DNA of 64,000 nt from Sinorhizobium sojae CCBAU 05684 (GTDB lineage: Bacteria > Pseudomonadota > Alphaproteobacteria > Rhizobiales > Rhizobiaceae). Positions 55,607-64,000 of the stretch are shown piece by piece. The position numbers were made by a program, and so were the translations under genes. The DNA lies in the NCBI RefSeq assembly GCF_002288525.1, contig NZ_CP023068.1, positions 1 to 64,000 of the forward strand, written 5' to 3'. The first letter of the stretch is position 1. The number at the start of each line of letters is the position of its first letter. The notes beneath the pieces were generated by a model. That model was given only the letters and a program-made list of their open reading frames with translations, did no database searches and had not been told where the DNA came from.

Positions 55607-57712
55607 CTACTCCGCAGCGGCTTCCCCGCTCTCCTTCGCCGCGGCGGCGTTCTTCCTGTCGATCGCATCCCGGTTTGCGGCTGCAGCCGCCGTCGCGTGT
55701 TTGTCGTCGCCGGCCACCTGAACGGTGGGCGACGCGAAATGGAGTCCGTTGGCGGCGAAGGCCTCCTTGATCAGGGCCTGGGCTCGGCGCCTCACCTGCG
55801 TCTGCGTCCCCGGCTTCGTCTTCATCGCGAAGCTCAAGGTGATGCCGTAGTCGCCAAATTGCTCGACGCCCTTCATCTTGACGGTTTCGAGGATCAGGGG
55901 TGCAAGTTCCGGGTCCTCGAGAAGCGTGGCGCCGACGCCCTTCACTACCTTCTTAACCTTGGCGACATCGGTGTCGTAGGCGACGTTGATCCTGAACTTG
56001 TCGATCACCCAGTCGCGGCTCATGTTCTGGACGGCGCCAAGCGAGCCGAAAGGCACGGTGAAGACCGGCCCTCGGTGATGGCGCAGCTTGACGGAACGGA
56101 TGCTGAAGGACTCGACCGTGCCCATGTAGCTGCCGCTCTGGATATATTCGCCGACCCGGAAGGCGTCATCCATCATGTAGAAGATGCCGCTGATGATGTC
56201 CTTCACCAGCGTCTGCGAACCGAAGCCTATGGCAACGCCGAAAACGCCGGCGCCGGCGATCAACGGGCCGACCTCGACGCCGAGCCCGGAGAGCACCATC
56301 ATGATGGCGACCACGGAGATGAAGGCGGCGAGAAAATTGCGCAGGATCGGCAGCAGCGTGCGCAGGCGCATGTTGCGGGCGATCTCAGCCGGATCCGCCA
56401 CATCGACGGTGGCCCGTTTCAGGTGGAGCGTGATGAATTCCTTGGCCAACTGCCAGACCAGGTCTGCCGCAAGTAGGATGACCACGCCGGCGAGAACGCC
56501 GCGGAAGAGGCGGTTGAAGGAATCGTCCCGGATCAGCGCGCTGCCGTTCAGCTGGAAAACGACGGCGAGCCAGGCGGCGGCGAGCGCAATGATGGCGAAT
56601 CGCGCGCCGCGGTCGATCAGCACATTGCGCATCACGCGCATGTGGTTTGCTGCTTCACTGTCTTGCATCGATCTGGCGGCGGCACTCGTGAAGCGCAACA
56701 GCGGCGGCAAGGCGAGAAAATAGACGCCGAGCCAGAACAGCACCTTCATGCCGGCGACCCAGACGAGCCACATGAGGATGAGGAAGGCAATGAGCAGGGC
56801 GCTGCGCAACATCCGCCGCCCGGGTGCTATTGCCGGCGCGGGCCGTCTAAGAGTGGTGTCGATCGCCAAGACCAGAACAAGGAGGCCAAGCCCGGCCGCT
56901 ATGAGATCACGAACATCGCTGGGGACCGAGAGCGCATGCATCATGTCGACCACCGCCCACAGGAAGGCCAATGCACCGATAAACAGCACCAGGCGCCGAT
57001 GCCAGAAGCGCGCAGCCTCCGGCGCAATCGAGACTCTCCCTTCCTGAGTCCCTGCTCCGCCCTCATATGCCGGCTTCAATGCGGTCGAAACGACCGCGAT
57101 CAGTAGGCGGGCGACGATCCAGGCGACAAGCAGCGGCGCCACCGCCGCCTCCAGTTGCCTCGGCCAGCCGGCAAGCACGAAGGCGGCCACGACTGCAATC
57201 GCAAAGACGAGGAGCGGCGCGATGCGGTCGAAGGCGGCAAGGCCACGTTCTCCGGGGTGGCGACGTGCACCGCGCCGCAAAATATAGCGCAGCAGGAATT
57301 CGGCGCCGTAGCCGACGAGGAGCATGAGAGCGAAACCCCTGAGGATGGGGATCTGCCCGTGGCCATGAATGTCCGTCGCGACGCGGCCTTTTGCCGCCTG
57401 CCACTCGGGGCCCAACCGAGGCACCGCATTGCGCATTCCGGTGAGGTGACTCTTGATCGCGGCGATCCAGCGGGACGCGTCGCTCGCCGATGGAGCTGCA
57501 ACCGCCGTGTTCGCGGGCGGGCGGGCAGCGAGCCATTGTCGCACTTCCGGATCGTCCAGCAGCTCGATCAATTGCTGGACCTTGTCCGGCGGCGCGGCCG
57601 TGCCTGGCTCCTGTGCCGCGAGCGGAGCTGCCAGCGCGAGGAAGAGCTGCAGAACCAGAAGCAATGCAGCGTGAACGCAGCGTCTGCACCCGTACCTCAA
57701 GACTGCCCCCAT
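55607..57712 (-). CDS. Large MscS-family mechanosensitive channel
   Basis: A 701-residue channel. A signal peptide (ending LAAPLAAQ) precedes a periplasmic domain (residues 35-130), then multiple membrane segments. The MscS pore helix reads PLIAGAGVFGVAIGFGSQTLVKD, followed by FYMMDDAFRVGEYIQSGSYMGTVESFSIRSVKLR, the beta domain (given in part). The C-terminal tail (AAAAANRDAIDRKNAAAAKE) is Ala/Lys/Glu-rich. This resembles the YbiO/YjeP-like long MscS relatives. It opens under membrane tension. Confidence 0.92.
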   Translation of the reverse strand: MGAVLRYGCRRCVHAALLLVLQLFLALAAPLAAQEPGTAAPPDKVQQLIELLDDPEVRQWLAARPPANTAVAAPSASDASRWIAAIKSHLTGMRNAVPRLGPEWQAAKGRVATDIHGHGQIPILRGFALMLLVGYGAEFLLRYILRRGARRHPGERGLAAFDRIAPLLVFAIAVVAAFVLAGWPRQLEAAVAPLLVAWIVARLLIAVVSTALKPAYEGGAGTQEGRVSIAPEAARFWHRRLVLFIGALAFLWAVVDMMHALSVPSDVRDLIAAGLGLLVLVLAIDTTLRRPAPAIAPGRRMLRSALLIAFLILMWLVWVAGMKVLFWLGVYFLALPPLLRFTSAAARSMQDSEAANHMRVMRNVLIDRGARFAIIALAAAWLAVVFQLNGSALIRDDSFNRLFRGVLAGVVILLAADLVWQLAKEFITLHLKRATVDVADPAEIARNMRLRTLLPILRNFLAAFISVVAIMMVLSGLGVEVGPLIAGAGVFGVAIGFGSQTLVKDIISGIFYMMDDAFRVGEYIQSGSYMGTVESFSIRSVKLRHHRGPVFTVPFGSLGAVQNMSRDWVIDKFRINVAYDTDVAKVKKVVKGVGATLLEDPELAPLILETVKMKGVEQFGDYGITLSFAMKTKPGTQTQVRRRAQALIKEAFAANGLHFASPTVQVAGDDKHATAAAAANRDAIDRKNAAAAKESGEAAAE

Positions 57713-57805
57713 GCGCTATCCCCCATTGTCTGCGTGAGGTCTCGACGGCGTCGAAACCCACGGATAGGGCCGGGCATCGTCGCAGTCATCCGGCACCCCT
57801 CCGGT

Positions 57806-59035
57806 TCAATGTCCGGTCAGGACAAGCGTCTGCACCGGCAGGAGCAGCGCCTGCAGCCTGAGGATCATGGCATGCACCAGCCCCACGGCATCGACCATGT
57901 GCAGGAACAGCCAGCGCGACGTGCTGATACCGGGCGAGTGCAGTTCGTCATGGTTGCTGGTATAGGCATTGGCGATGCAACTGCTGCCGGGCGGAATGCC
58001 GGTGAACTGCCCCTCGAAGAGCGGCTCGAGGAAAGTGGTCAGGGTTCCGGGGCGGGAGAACTGCTGCGCGTCGGCGAGCTGATCCGTCGGGAGCACCTGC
58101 CCGGTGGCGATCACCTCCTGGACCTCGGTGACGACCATCGGGATGACGGCGAAGGGTTTACCGACGCAGGTCGCCTCGGCGATCATGCCGGGCTTCAACA
58201 CCTGCGCCTCGATCTGGCCGAAGCCGGCGACGAGGCCGATGCGGCGATCCTCCGGCACGAGAATGCCGGCCGAGCGGATCATCGGGTTGACGATGTCGCC
58301 GGGCCGCAGCGAGAACTGCTGGACCATGCCATCGGTGCCGGCGCGAATGACGGTTTTGTCGAGCTCGACCTGCGCCTGGGCAAGGGCGGCTTCGGCGCTC
58401 GCTTTCTGCGCCGGCAGGAGCGAGGCGATCTTCGCCTCGAGCGTCTGCTTGTTGGAGACGGCGGCGTCACGGGCACCCTTGCTGCCGTCGGCCGCCACCT
58501 GGCGCCTTTCGATCTCGCGCCTGGCCACCACGTTCGGATTGAGGCGGTTGAGTTCGACCTGCGACTCGAGCTCGTCCACCGCCTGCCGGTAGGCGCCCTC
58601 GGCCTGGGCGATCAGCCCGTCGGCGGCCGCCAGTTCGGTCTCAGCCACCGCCGTTTCGGCATCGATCTCGGCGACTCGCCGGCGCGCGGTCTCGAGCGCC
58701 GCCCGCTGTCCGGTGTCGTCCAGCCGGAACAGGGGATCGCCTGCCGCGACCTTGTCGTTCATGCCGACGAACACCTCGGCCACCCGCCCGTTTGCCTCCG
58801 GCAGGATGGTAACGGTGCGGAAGGCGGCCGTGACGGTCTTCGTCGAGGGATGGAAGTAGAAGATCAGGGTGATCAACGAAATCGTGAGGATGACGCAGGC
58901 GGTGATGCCCCATCGGAGCTCGAACCACATGGAATAGAGATTGATTTCCCGGCCGATCCGCTTGCCCTGGACGTAGCGGCGGAAGAGGAAGTCCGGAAAG
59001 ATCGTCAGCAGGGAGCAGATCATGAATTCGAGCAT
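57806..59035 (-). CDS. HlyD-family periplasmic adaptor
   Basis: A 409-residue membrane-fusion protein. One N-terminal membrane anchor (TACVILTISLITLIFYF) is followed by the lipoyl-like half (GRVAEVFVGMNDKVAAGDPLF), a long coiled coil (AALETARRRVAEIDAETAV to RRQVAADGSKG) and the second half (VIRAGTDGMVQQFSLRPGDIV). No RND pump, ABC exporter or outer-membrane channel gene is nearby. It is preceded by a small membrane-protein gene 3 bases upstream, as in the YiaW-YiaV type pair of enteric bacteria. Confidence 0.88.
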   Translation of the reverse strand: MLEFMICSLLTIFPDFLFRRYVQGKRIGREINLYSMWFELRWGITACVILTISLITLIFYFHPSTKTVTAAFRTVTILPEANGRVAEVFVGMNDKVAAGDPLFRLDDTGQRAALETARRRVAEIDAETAVAETELAAADGLIAQAEGAYRQAVDELESQVELNRLNPNVVARREIERRQVAADGSKGARDAAVSNKQTLEAKIASLLPAQKASAEAALAQAQVELDKTVIRAGTDGMVQQFSLRPGDIVNPMIRSAGILVPEDRRIGLVAGFGQIEAQVLKPGMIAEATCVGKPFAVIPMVVTEVQEVIATGQVLPTDQLADAQQFSRPGTLTTFLEPLFEGQFTGIPPGSSCIANAYTSNHDELHSPGISTSRWLFLHMVDAVGLVHAMILRLQALLLPVQTLVLTGH

Positions 59036-59038
59036 GGC

Positions 59039-59515
59039 TCAGCCTCTCGGCTCCGACAGGGTTTCGCCGGCCGGCACGTCCGGTGCCCATTGCGGTTCGG
59101 TCTCGACCGGGTGTGGCTTCGCCGCGACCACGTGAATGTCGTGCGGAACCGTTTCGAGTAGCGGCCTTTCGTCCCGATCGGCAATTCTGCGGAGCGAGTC
59201 GGCCATCGAATTCACCGGCGTGGAAAAGTCCGGAAACTCGATCAACGCCAGGAGCAGGGCGGCGATCCAGAAGAGGTGGTTGTGCGTGAAGAGCGCGATC
59301 AGCGACAGGACCGCCACCAGCTGGAGCTGAACCTTGCTGGCGCCGTGCGCGATATGCTCCGGCAATGCGTGCAGGCGCAGATAGAGAACACCGGCAAGGA
59401 AAATGATGAGCAGCACGAAGACTACCATCACGTTCATCAGAACGTCCGTCTCCCCCGGAGCCGTGATAAACGCCGGCACGTGCTCCACTGCAGCGGGATG
59501 CAAAGATTCTGGCAT
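59039..59515 (-). CDS. Small membrane protein, DUF3302-like
   Basis: A 158-residue protein with two hydrophobic segments (LMNVMVVFVLLIIFLAGVLYL and FWIAALLLALIEFPDF) separated by a short loop with HALPEHIAH. The pattern recalls DUF3302 proteins that sit before HlyD-type adaptors. Its stop is 3 bases before the HlyD start, so the two are co-translated. The family call is tentative. Confidence 0.6.
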   Translation of the reverse strand: MPESLHPAAVEHVPAFITAPGETDVLMNVMVVFVLLIIFLAGVLYLRLHALPEHIAHGASKVQLQLVAVLSLIALFTHNHLFWIAALLLALIEFPDFSTPVNSMADSLRRIADRDERPLLETVPHDIHVVAAKPHPVETEPQWAPDVPAGETLSEPRG

Positions 59516-59655
59516 ATCCCAGGCCCCCCACGATGCGTCGCGTTGCCGGCGCATCAGTCGTTAACAATACCCCACTTCTCGTCCGGACCGAAGCGATCGA
59601 TGAAGGCACGATCGCCTCGGTCCACGTCCCGGCTTGCGCAGTCGGACGAAAGCCT

Positions 59656-61587
59656 TCAAGGCGCCGGCGTGTACCAGATCGGCGACGTATAGGCGCGCTC
59701 CTGCAAGGTCATCGTCGTCCCGGGCGCCGGCGTGACGCCGAAGCGCTTGGCGTCATAGGCGGTCCAGCGCGGCGTCGGGATCTCGATCACGCGGCCGTAA
59801 TAGAAGGCCGGCTGGGTGGGATCGAATTCCGGGTCCCGCCACACGGCAATCAGCTCCGGCGCGCCGATCGAATTCGACCAGGTGGCCGCGGCTAGGTCCA
59901 CTGTGTCTCCGACCGGGGGGAGTTTTCCGTCGTTTCCGGGCTGGCGCTCGCCCGACCAGGCGACGTCATGGATTTTTTCTTGCAGGTTGCCGTCCTTGTC
60001 GAGCCAGCCCTTGATGATCTGGTAGCGGTCGAGATTGGCGCCGATCGGGTCCTTCAGCGCGGCAACGAGGAAGGTCGGTGACTTGTCCTGCGGGGCTTTG
60101 CCGAGATCAGCGCCCATCGGGACGCCCTTGGCGTAGCCGACGATGGCCGGGGCGCGGGTTTCCGCGTCAGCCGGGGCGAAATCCCAGCCGCCGAAGAAGC
60201 GCACGACCATGCGGGGGCCGGTCGTCGCGTAGGTTTCCTTGCGCTGCATGGCGTCCCAAAGGGACGCGCGCGTGTTCTCCCTGGCCCAGACGGCGGCGTA
60301 GCCGGACGACGACACCTCCCAGTCCATGACCTTCACGCCCGTCTCGGCGTTGTCGATGAAGGTGGCGGTCATGCGGTGGGGGCTGGGCTCCTGCGGTGTT
60401 GTCTTGCCGAAGAAATTCTCTTCCTCCAAAGCAGAGAGGCCGGTATGGGCATCGCTGCTGCCGATCAGGCCGAACTTGTACGGGTTCGTGCCGAGCTCCT
60501 TTTCGAGTTTCAGGCCGTTCTTGTAAGCTGAGCGCGCATATTCGAATTCCAGCATGTCTTTCTTCTTGGCAACACTGCCGTCGAGGTTGCCCTTGTCCCA
60601 GCGTTCGAAATTGGCGAACTCGTCATTGGGTGAGAGATAGGGGTGTGCTTCGCCGTCGCCCTTGGTTTGGGTCGCCTCGTAGAGGCGCTCCCACCTTGCC
60701 CGCGTCTCGACATAGTCGCGGTCGAGTTTCTTGCCGAATGCCTCGACGACCGGAAACATCGATCCGTTGCTCAAATTGCCGTTATGCGCGATCGCGAGCA
60801 CGCTGCCGCCGGTTTTCTCTTCATAGGCCTCCATCCATTTCCAGAGATCGGCGGGGTTGTCGCTGCCATAGGGCGGATAGACGGTGAAGGGCTCGACCTG
60901 GCTGGCCTTGTCGCCATTGTCGCGAAAGATCACGTTGCGGTGCAGATTGTTGCCGCCGGTGTTCGAGGTCCACTCGTAGCCGATAAGCGCCGTGAACCGG
61001 CCCGGTTCGTTGTGTTGTTCGGCGGCGGCGATCGTCTCCTTCCAGGCGCTGCGATAGGCGGTGGTTCCCGGGAAGTACATCAGATCCTTGGGGAAGGTCC
61101 CATGCGAAAAGGCGACGATGATTTCCGTCGCCGCGTCCGCTCCTTTGCCGGACTGGATCATATCATACCACTTGCGGCCGGTGGGGTCGGAGATGAGATT
61201 CGATTTGCCCGCAAAGAGATCCGGGAAAAAGCCCATATTGTCCGAGTGATCGGCTACCACGAGAAAATCGAGCGGTCGGGAGAGTCTCACCGGCTGTCCG
61301 GTAGAGGAAACGACCTCTTCGCCCTTGGCAAATCGATATGCGTCCATCGGTCCGATACGGGCGCCAAAGGCGCCTGCGTCCATGGAAAAGGACGTGTGCA
61401 GATGCGTATCGCCGAAGAAGGGGCGGGCTGGGAAATCGTGGCCGACATAGGGCGAATAGGCAGGAGGCCGCTGGTGTACACGCTCGGCGGCTTCCTTGCC
61501 GAGCGTGCCTGCGTCCTGCGCCGATGCCGGCAGCCCCAACAGGACAAGACTGGTCAGCGCCGTGCCGTAGAAGAAGGTCCTTGCCAT
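59656..61587 (-). CDS. DUF3604 domain secreted protein
   Basis: A 643-residue protein with a signal peptide (ending GLPASAQ). The DUF3604 family has PHP-phosphoesterase-like motifs. Visible here are FFGDTHLHTSFSMDAG (His-x-His), DFLVVADHSDNMGF and FGLIGSSDAHTGLSALEEENFFG (given in parts). Such sets of His/Asp suggest a metal-dependent hydrolase acting outside the cytoplasm. The substrate is unknown. The ATG at 61587 follows AGGAGGAAAT. It is the downstream gene of the envelope locus that includes 61613, 62293 and 63291. Confidence 0.87.
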   Translation of the reverse strand: MARTFFYGTALTSLVLLGLPASAQDAGTLGKEAAERVHQRPPAYSPYVGHDFPARPFFGDTHLHTSFSMDAGAFGARIGPMDAYRFAKGEEVVSSTGQPVRLSRPLDFLVVADHSDNMGFFPDLFAGKSNLISDPTGRKWYDMIQSGKGADAATEIIVAFSHGTFPKDLMYFPGTTAYRSAWKETIAAAEQHNEPGRFTALIGYEWTSNTGGNNLHRNVIFRDNGDKASQVEPFTVYPPYGSDNPADLWKWMEAYEEKTGGSVLAIAHNGNLSNGSMFPVVEAFGKKLDRDYVETRARWERLYEATQTKGDGEAHPYLSPNDEFANFERWDKGNLDGSVAKKKDMLEFEYARSAYKNGLKLEKELGTNPYKFGLIGSSDAHTGLSALEEENFFGKTTPQEPSPHRMTATFIDNAETGVKVMDWEVSSSGYAAVWARENTRASLWDAMQRKETYATTGPRMVVRFFGGWDFAPADAETRAPAIVGYAKGVPMGADLGKAPQDKSPTFLVAALKDPIGANLDRYQIIKGWLDKDGNLQEKIHDVAWSGERQPGNDGKLPPVGDTVDLAAATWSNSIGAPELIAVWRDPEFDPTQPAFYYGRVIEIPTPRWTAYDAKRFGVTPAPGTTMTLQERAYTSPIWYTPAP

Positions 61588-61612
61588 GATTTCCTCCTGA
61601 AGACTGATTGTT

Positions 61613-62281
61613 TCAAAGGTCGCGGCCCATGTCGGTCTTGCGTTGGCACGGATTGTCCGGGATCGCGGTTTTCGCCACCGCCGCGGGTGTCGTCGATTTC
61701 GATGGGCGAGCTTCGGCCCGGGCATAGGCAAGCAGGAACAGCGCCCGTTTTGCCGCCGGGCCATAGAGGCGGATGAGGCCGAGTTCGTGGGCTTTGCCGA
61801 TCGTCAGGCCTCCGCTCGCAATCTCAGCGATGACCGCCTCGCCGGAGACGAGAACGACGTCCTCCGGTTCGGGCCCCGTCACGTGCACGCGCATGTGCAG
61901 CCCGCTCGTACCCATTTCGAAGCGCGTCCACAGCATGGGCTCGATGAGAACGAGGGAGACCGACGGCGGAGGCTTCTCGCCCGAGGCAAGAGGCAAGTTT
62001 CGGCCAAATTGCTCAAGGGATCGCACAGTCTTGCGATAATTCGCGCCGAACAGGTCCGGGGCCGCGCCCGCGGAGCTCGGAGGCGGCAGCCGCCGCTCGG
62101 CGACAGCTGCCGAGATGGAGCCGAGCACATGCAGTGCGTCCGGATAGACCCAGTTCAGGAGCCCTCGAGCCATCATGACGTCGTCGTGATAGCCGCAGGC
62201 AGAGCTTGCCGATGGCGACAGCGTTGCGGCCAGAAGCGATAGCGGTAGGAGCAGCCGGGAAATGCAAGCGCGTCTGTGCAT
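61613..62281 (-). CDS. Hypothetical secreted protein
   Basis: A 222-residue protein with a signal peptide ending near SASSA and a possible single cysteine after it (SACGYHDD). The mature part contains GYHDDVMMARGLLNWVYPDALHVLG. No family was recognised. It lies 11 bases after the HupE-like gene and 25 before the DUF3604 gene on the same strand, implying an operon. Confidence 0.68.
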   Translation of the reverse strand: MHRRACISRLLLPLSLLAATLSPSASSACGYHDDVMMARGLLNWVYPDALHVLGSISAAVAERRLPPPSSAGAAPDLFGANYRKTVRSLEQFGRNLPLASGEKPPPSVSLVLIEPMLWTRFEMGTSGLHMRVHVTGPEPEDVVLVSGEAVIAEIASGGLTIGKAHELGLIRLYGPAAKRALFLLAYARAEARPSKSTTPAAVAKTAIPDNPCQRKTDMGRDL

Positions 62282-62292
62282 GGTCGCTTCCT

Positions 62293-63294
62293 CTAGAACA
62301 TCGCCAGTCGCTGCACGGTCCAGAACATTGCAACGGAGCCGATTGCATAGGCGGGAACGCGGTACCCCCAGGTCGGGAGCGGCAGGGGAATACGGAGGAC
62401 CGCAGCCGCAAGCGCCAGTACCGCTGCCACGAAGAGAAGCTGTCCGATCTCCACGCCGACGTTGAAGAACAGCAGCGCCAGCGGGACGTGTCCTGCGGGC
62501 AGACCGGTCTCGCTCAGCGCACCCGCGAAACCGAAGCCGTGCAGCAGGCCGAAGCCGAAGGCCACGAGCCATGGCGCCCGCGCCGCCATGCCCTCACGCC
62601 CCTGGTCCCGGTGGACGATCTCGGCAGCGACGAAGACGATGGAAAGTGCGATCACCGCCTCGACCGGGGCGAGCGGCACGTTCACGAGTCCGAGGGTCGC
62701 CAGCGCGAGCGTGATGGAATGGGTGAGAGTGAAGGCAGTGATCGTCTTCACCAGCGATCCGATACCCTGCGTCAGCATCAGAAGTGCGAAGACGAAGAGC
62801 AGGTGATCGATGCCGAAGAGGATGTGCTCGATTCCGAGCAGCAGGTAGAGGCCGGCCACGTTGAGGATGGTGTCCCGGGCAGGTATCGCCGCCGAGGGCG
62901 CGTTCGGCGTCAGGCGTTGCGTCCAGGTGCTGCCGTCCGCATATTCGATGTGCGCGAGCACATCGGTCATCGTTGCGGCAAGACCGGCGATCGTCAGGGT
63001 CTGGCCGCGCAGGGCCGGGGCTTCGAGGTACCAGGTCTCGATTGCCGCACCCGAGAGGATGCGGACGGCCGGCAGCGACGGGCGGGTTTTGCCGGAGAAT
63101 TCGGGCTTCAGCGCGAGCCTCATGTCGCCGCGCATCGGCACCTTCCACAGAACGGCGAATGTGCCCGGCTCCTGCTCACGCAACTCGAGATAGGCGGGCC
63201 GGACCTCGTGCGCCAAAGCTGCCGCGGCGACGAGCAGCGGCAAGAGCAACGCAGTCGCCAGCGCCGCGACGCGGATCGTTGCCCACCGCCTCAT
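62293..63294 (-). CDS. HupE/UreJ-family membrane protein
   Basis: A 333-residue protein. A signal peptide (ending AAAALAHE) precedes an extracytoplasmic domain (about residues 30-145), then a HupE/UreJ-like membrane domain with six hydrophobic segments. The domain shows GIEHILFGIDHLLFVFALLML, AFTLTHSITLALATLG and LLHGFGFAGALSETGLP, the histidine-rich motifs typical of nickel/metal carriers. No hydrogenase or urease genes are nearby, so nickel is not implied. The start overlaps the stop of the isomerase gene (ATGA). Confidence 0.88.
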   Translation of the reverse strand: MRRWATIRVAALATALLLPLLVAAAALAHEVRPAYLELREQEPGTFAVLWKVPMRGDMRLALKPEFSGKTRPSLPAVRILSGAAIETWYLEAPALRGQTLTIAGLAATMTDVLAHIEYADGSTWTQRLTPNAPSAAIPARDTILNVAGLYLLLGIEHILFGIDHLLFVFALLMLTQGIGSLVKTITAFTLTHSITLALATLGLVNVPLAPVEAVIALSIVFVAAEIVHRDQGREGMAARAPWLVAFGFGLLHGFGFAGALSETGLPAGHVPLALLFFNVGVEIGQLLFVAAVLALAAAVLRIPLPLPTWGYRVPAYAIGSVAMFWTVQRLAMF

Positions 63295-64000
63295 CGGATG
63301 CCCTCCTGCGACAGGCGACCGATGAATGGCTCGACACTTGCCGCTGCCACGATTTCGTATTTCTTCAACAACTCCGCGAAGTAACGTTCTTGGTAGCGGC
63401 GCCGCTCTTCGTCCTGCCATTGCGCGCGCACTTCGTCCTTGACTTCGGCGAAGGGCCTTAGTGCGGCGGGGGCGATCTCGGATACGTGGACGAGATGCTG
63501 TCCGAAGGCGGATTCGATCGGGCCGCTCCATTCCCCTTCCTTGAGTGCGACGACCTCTTGGGAAAAATCAGGGCCGAACTGTGCGGCGATGTCGCTTTGC
63601 CTACCGTCCTCCAGCCGTGCCTCGGCCAGCCATTGGTCGCCTTGTTCGAGGATTGCCGTTTGCGCAAGGCCGTTGGATGCGGCAAGCACGCGTCGCGCAT
63701 CGGCCGCCGCGTCCTGGCGATTCGAACCGCTGAAGAAGACGTGGACGAAAGACACCCGCGCCTCCTGACGGAACCGGTCCGGATGCGCATCATAGAACTG
63801 GTGCAGGTCGTCTTCGGTTGGCTCGGCGAGGCGCGCGGTATCCTCGATCAGGAATGTCACCTTCTGTGCCAGCCTGCGCCGGATGATCGTATCGTCCTCA
63901 CCGAGCCCCAAGGCGCGGGCCTCGTTGGCAAGCAGTTCTTCCTTGATCAGCTCCGCGATGAGACCGCGCAGTTCCTCCTCGGAGGGCGCGCGCCCCCATT
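63291..64000 (-). CDS. Parvulin-type peptidyl-prolyl isomerase, partial
   Basis: The 3' part of a gene whose start lies beyond the right edge; the reading frame stays open to 64000. About 235 residues are visible. The SurA/PpiC pattern appears: PTEDDLHQFYDAHPDRFRQE, VSFVHVFFSG, then SDIAAQFGPDFSQEVVALKEGEW and SAFGQHLVHVSEIAP (parvulin core). Likely a periplasmic chaperone-isomerase. It precedes the HupE-like gene in the same direction with a 4-base overlap. Confidence 0.85.
   Translation of the reverse strand, partial: WGRAPSEEELRGLIAELIKEELLANEARALGLGEDDTIIRRRLAQKVTFLIEDTARLAEPTEDDLHQFYDAHPDRFRQEARVSFVHVFFSGSNRQDAAADARRVLAASNGLAQTAILEQGDQWLAEARLEDGRQSDIAAQFGPDFSQEVVALKEGEWSGPIESAFGQHLVHVSEIAPAALRPFAEVKDEVRAQWQDEERRRYQERYFAELLKKYEIVAAASVEPFIGRLSQEGIR

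Noticed and set aside
57155-59161. Long plus-strand frame across the MscS and HlyD genes
   Set aside because: Spans two clear minus-strand genes and an intergenic gap; low-complexity translation.
62293-63294. Hydrogenase or urease accessory locus
   Set aside because: The HupE/UreJ-like protein stands alone; no hydrogenase or urease genes lie within the window.

Overview
The window is a stretch of a high-GC rhizobial replicon, most likely an Ensifer/Sinorhizobium (or close Rhizobiaceae) secondary replicon such as a megaplasmid or chromid. It opens exactly on the start codon of a complete repABC replication/partition operon, with an antisense ctRNA between repB and repC and three identical 16-bp parS-type palindromes downstream of repC. 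Rhizobial intergenic palindromic mosaic repeats, a DUF1612 (RHE_PE00001-type) gene and a DUF982 gene point the same way. No rRNA, tRNA, CRISPR array or intact insertion sequence was seen.

Layout. 0-7 kb: repABC, ctRNA, parS sites, a glycosyltransferase-like gene and the DUF1612 gene. 7-17.7 kb: a GntR regulator and a catabolic operon (DUF1185 protein, alpha/beta hydrolase, flavin reductase with an extra domain, LLM flavin monooxygenase, aldehyde dehydrogenase, NIPSNAP protein, polyamine-type ABC importer). A shared palindromic operator lies before the regulator and before the operon. 17.9-26.5 kb: a second GntR regulon with 5-dehydro-4-deoxyglucarate dehydratase (kdgD), a dipeptide-type ABC importer with its two ATPases fused, and a 2-oxoglutarate-semialdehyde-type dehydrogenase. 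26.8-27.9 kb: a divergent TetR/Rid-family pair with three operator copies. 28.6-34 kb: a cytosolic PAS-PAS chemoreceptor followed by a decayed patch (truncated flavin oxidoreductase, frameshifted sensor kinase, truncated response regulator).

34-45.5 kb: an accessory block of stress, envelope and ion genes: a GreA-like factor, MscS channel, DUF2269 protein, SDR-DoxX fusion, thioredoxin-reductase-like flavoprotein, a nucleotidyltransferase plus metallophosphoesterase pair, a potassium-channel-like protein, an MgtC-type protein, DUF982, Cu/Zn superoxide dismutase and small secreted proteins. 46.2-55.5 kb: a second-copy complex I cluster, nuoABCDEF, then a repeat, then nuoG, then a CBS protein and nuoI/nuoH on the opposite strand. 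No nuoJ, K, L, M or N is present in the window. 55.6-64 kb: a large MscS channel, a HlyD adaptor with a small membrane partner, and an envelope locus of DUF3604 protein, secreted protein, HupE/UreJ-like membrane protein and a parvulin-type isomerase cut by the window end.

Functionally the window joins the replicon's maintenance module to two substrate-uptake-and-oxidation regulons, a respiratory module and many single-gene stress functions. This is typical of the accessory load of a rhizobial secondary replicon. All functional calls come from reading the sequence and recalling families; no database search was run.
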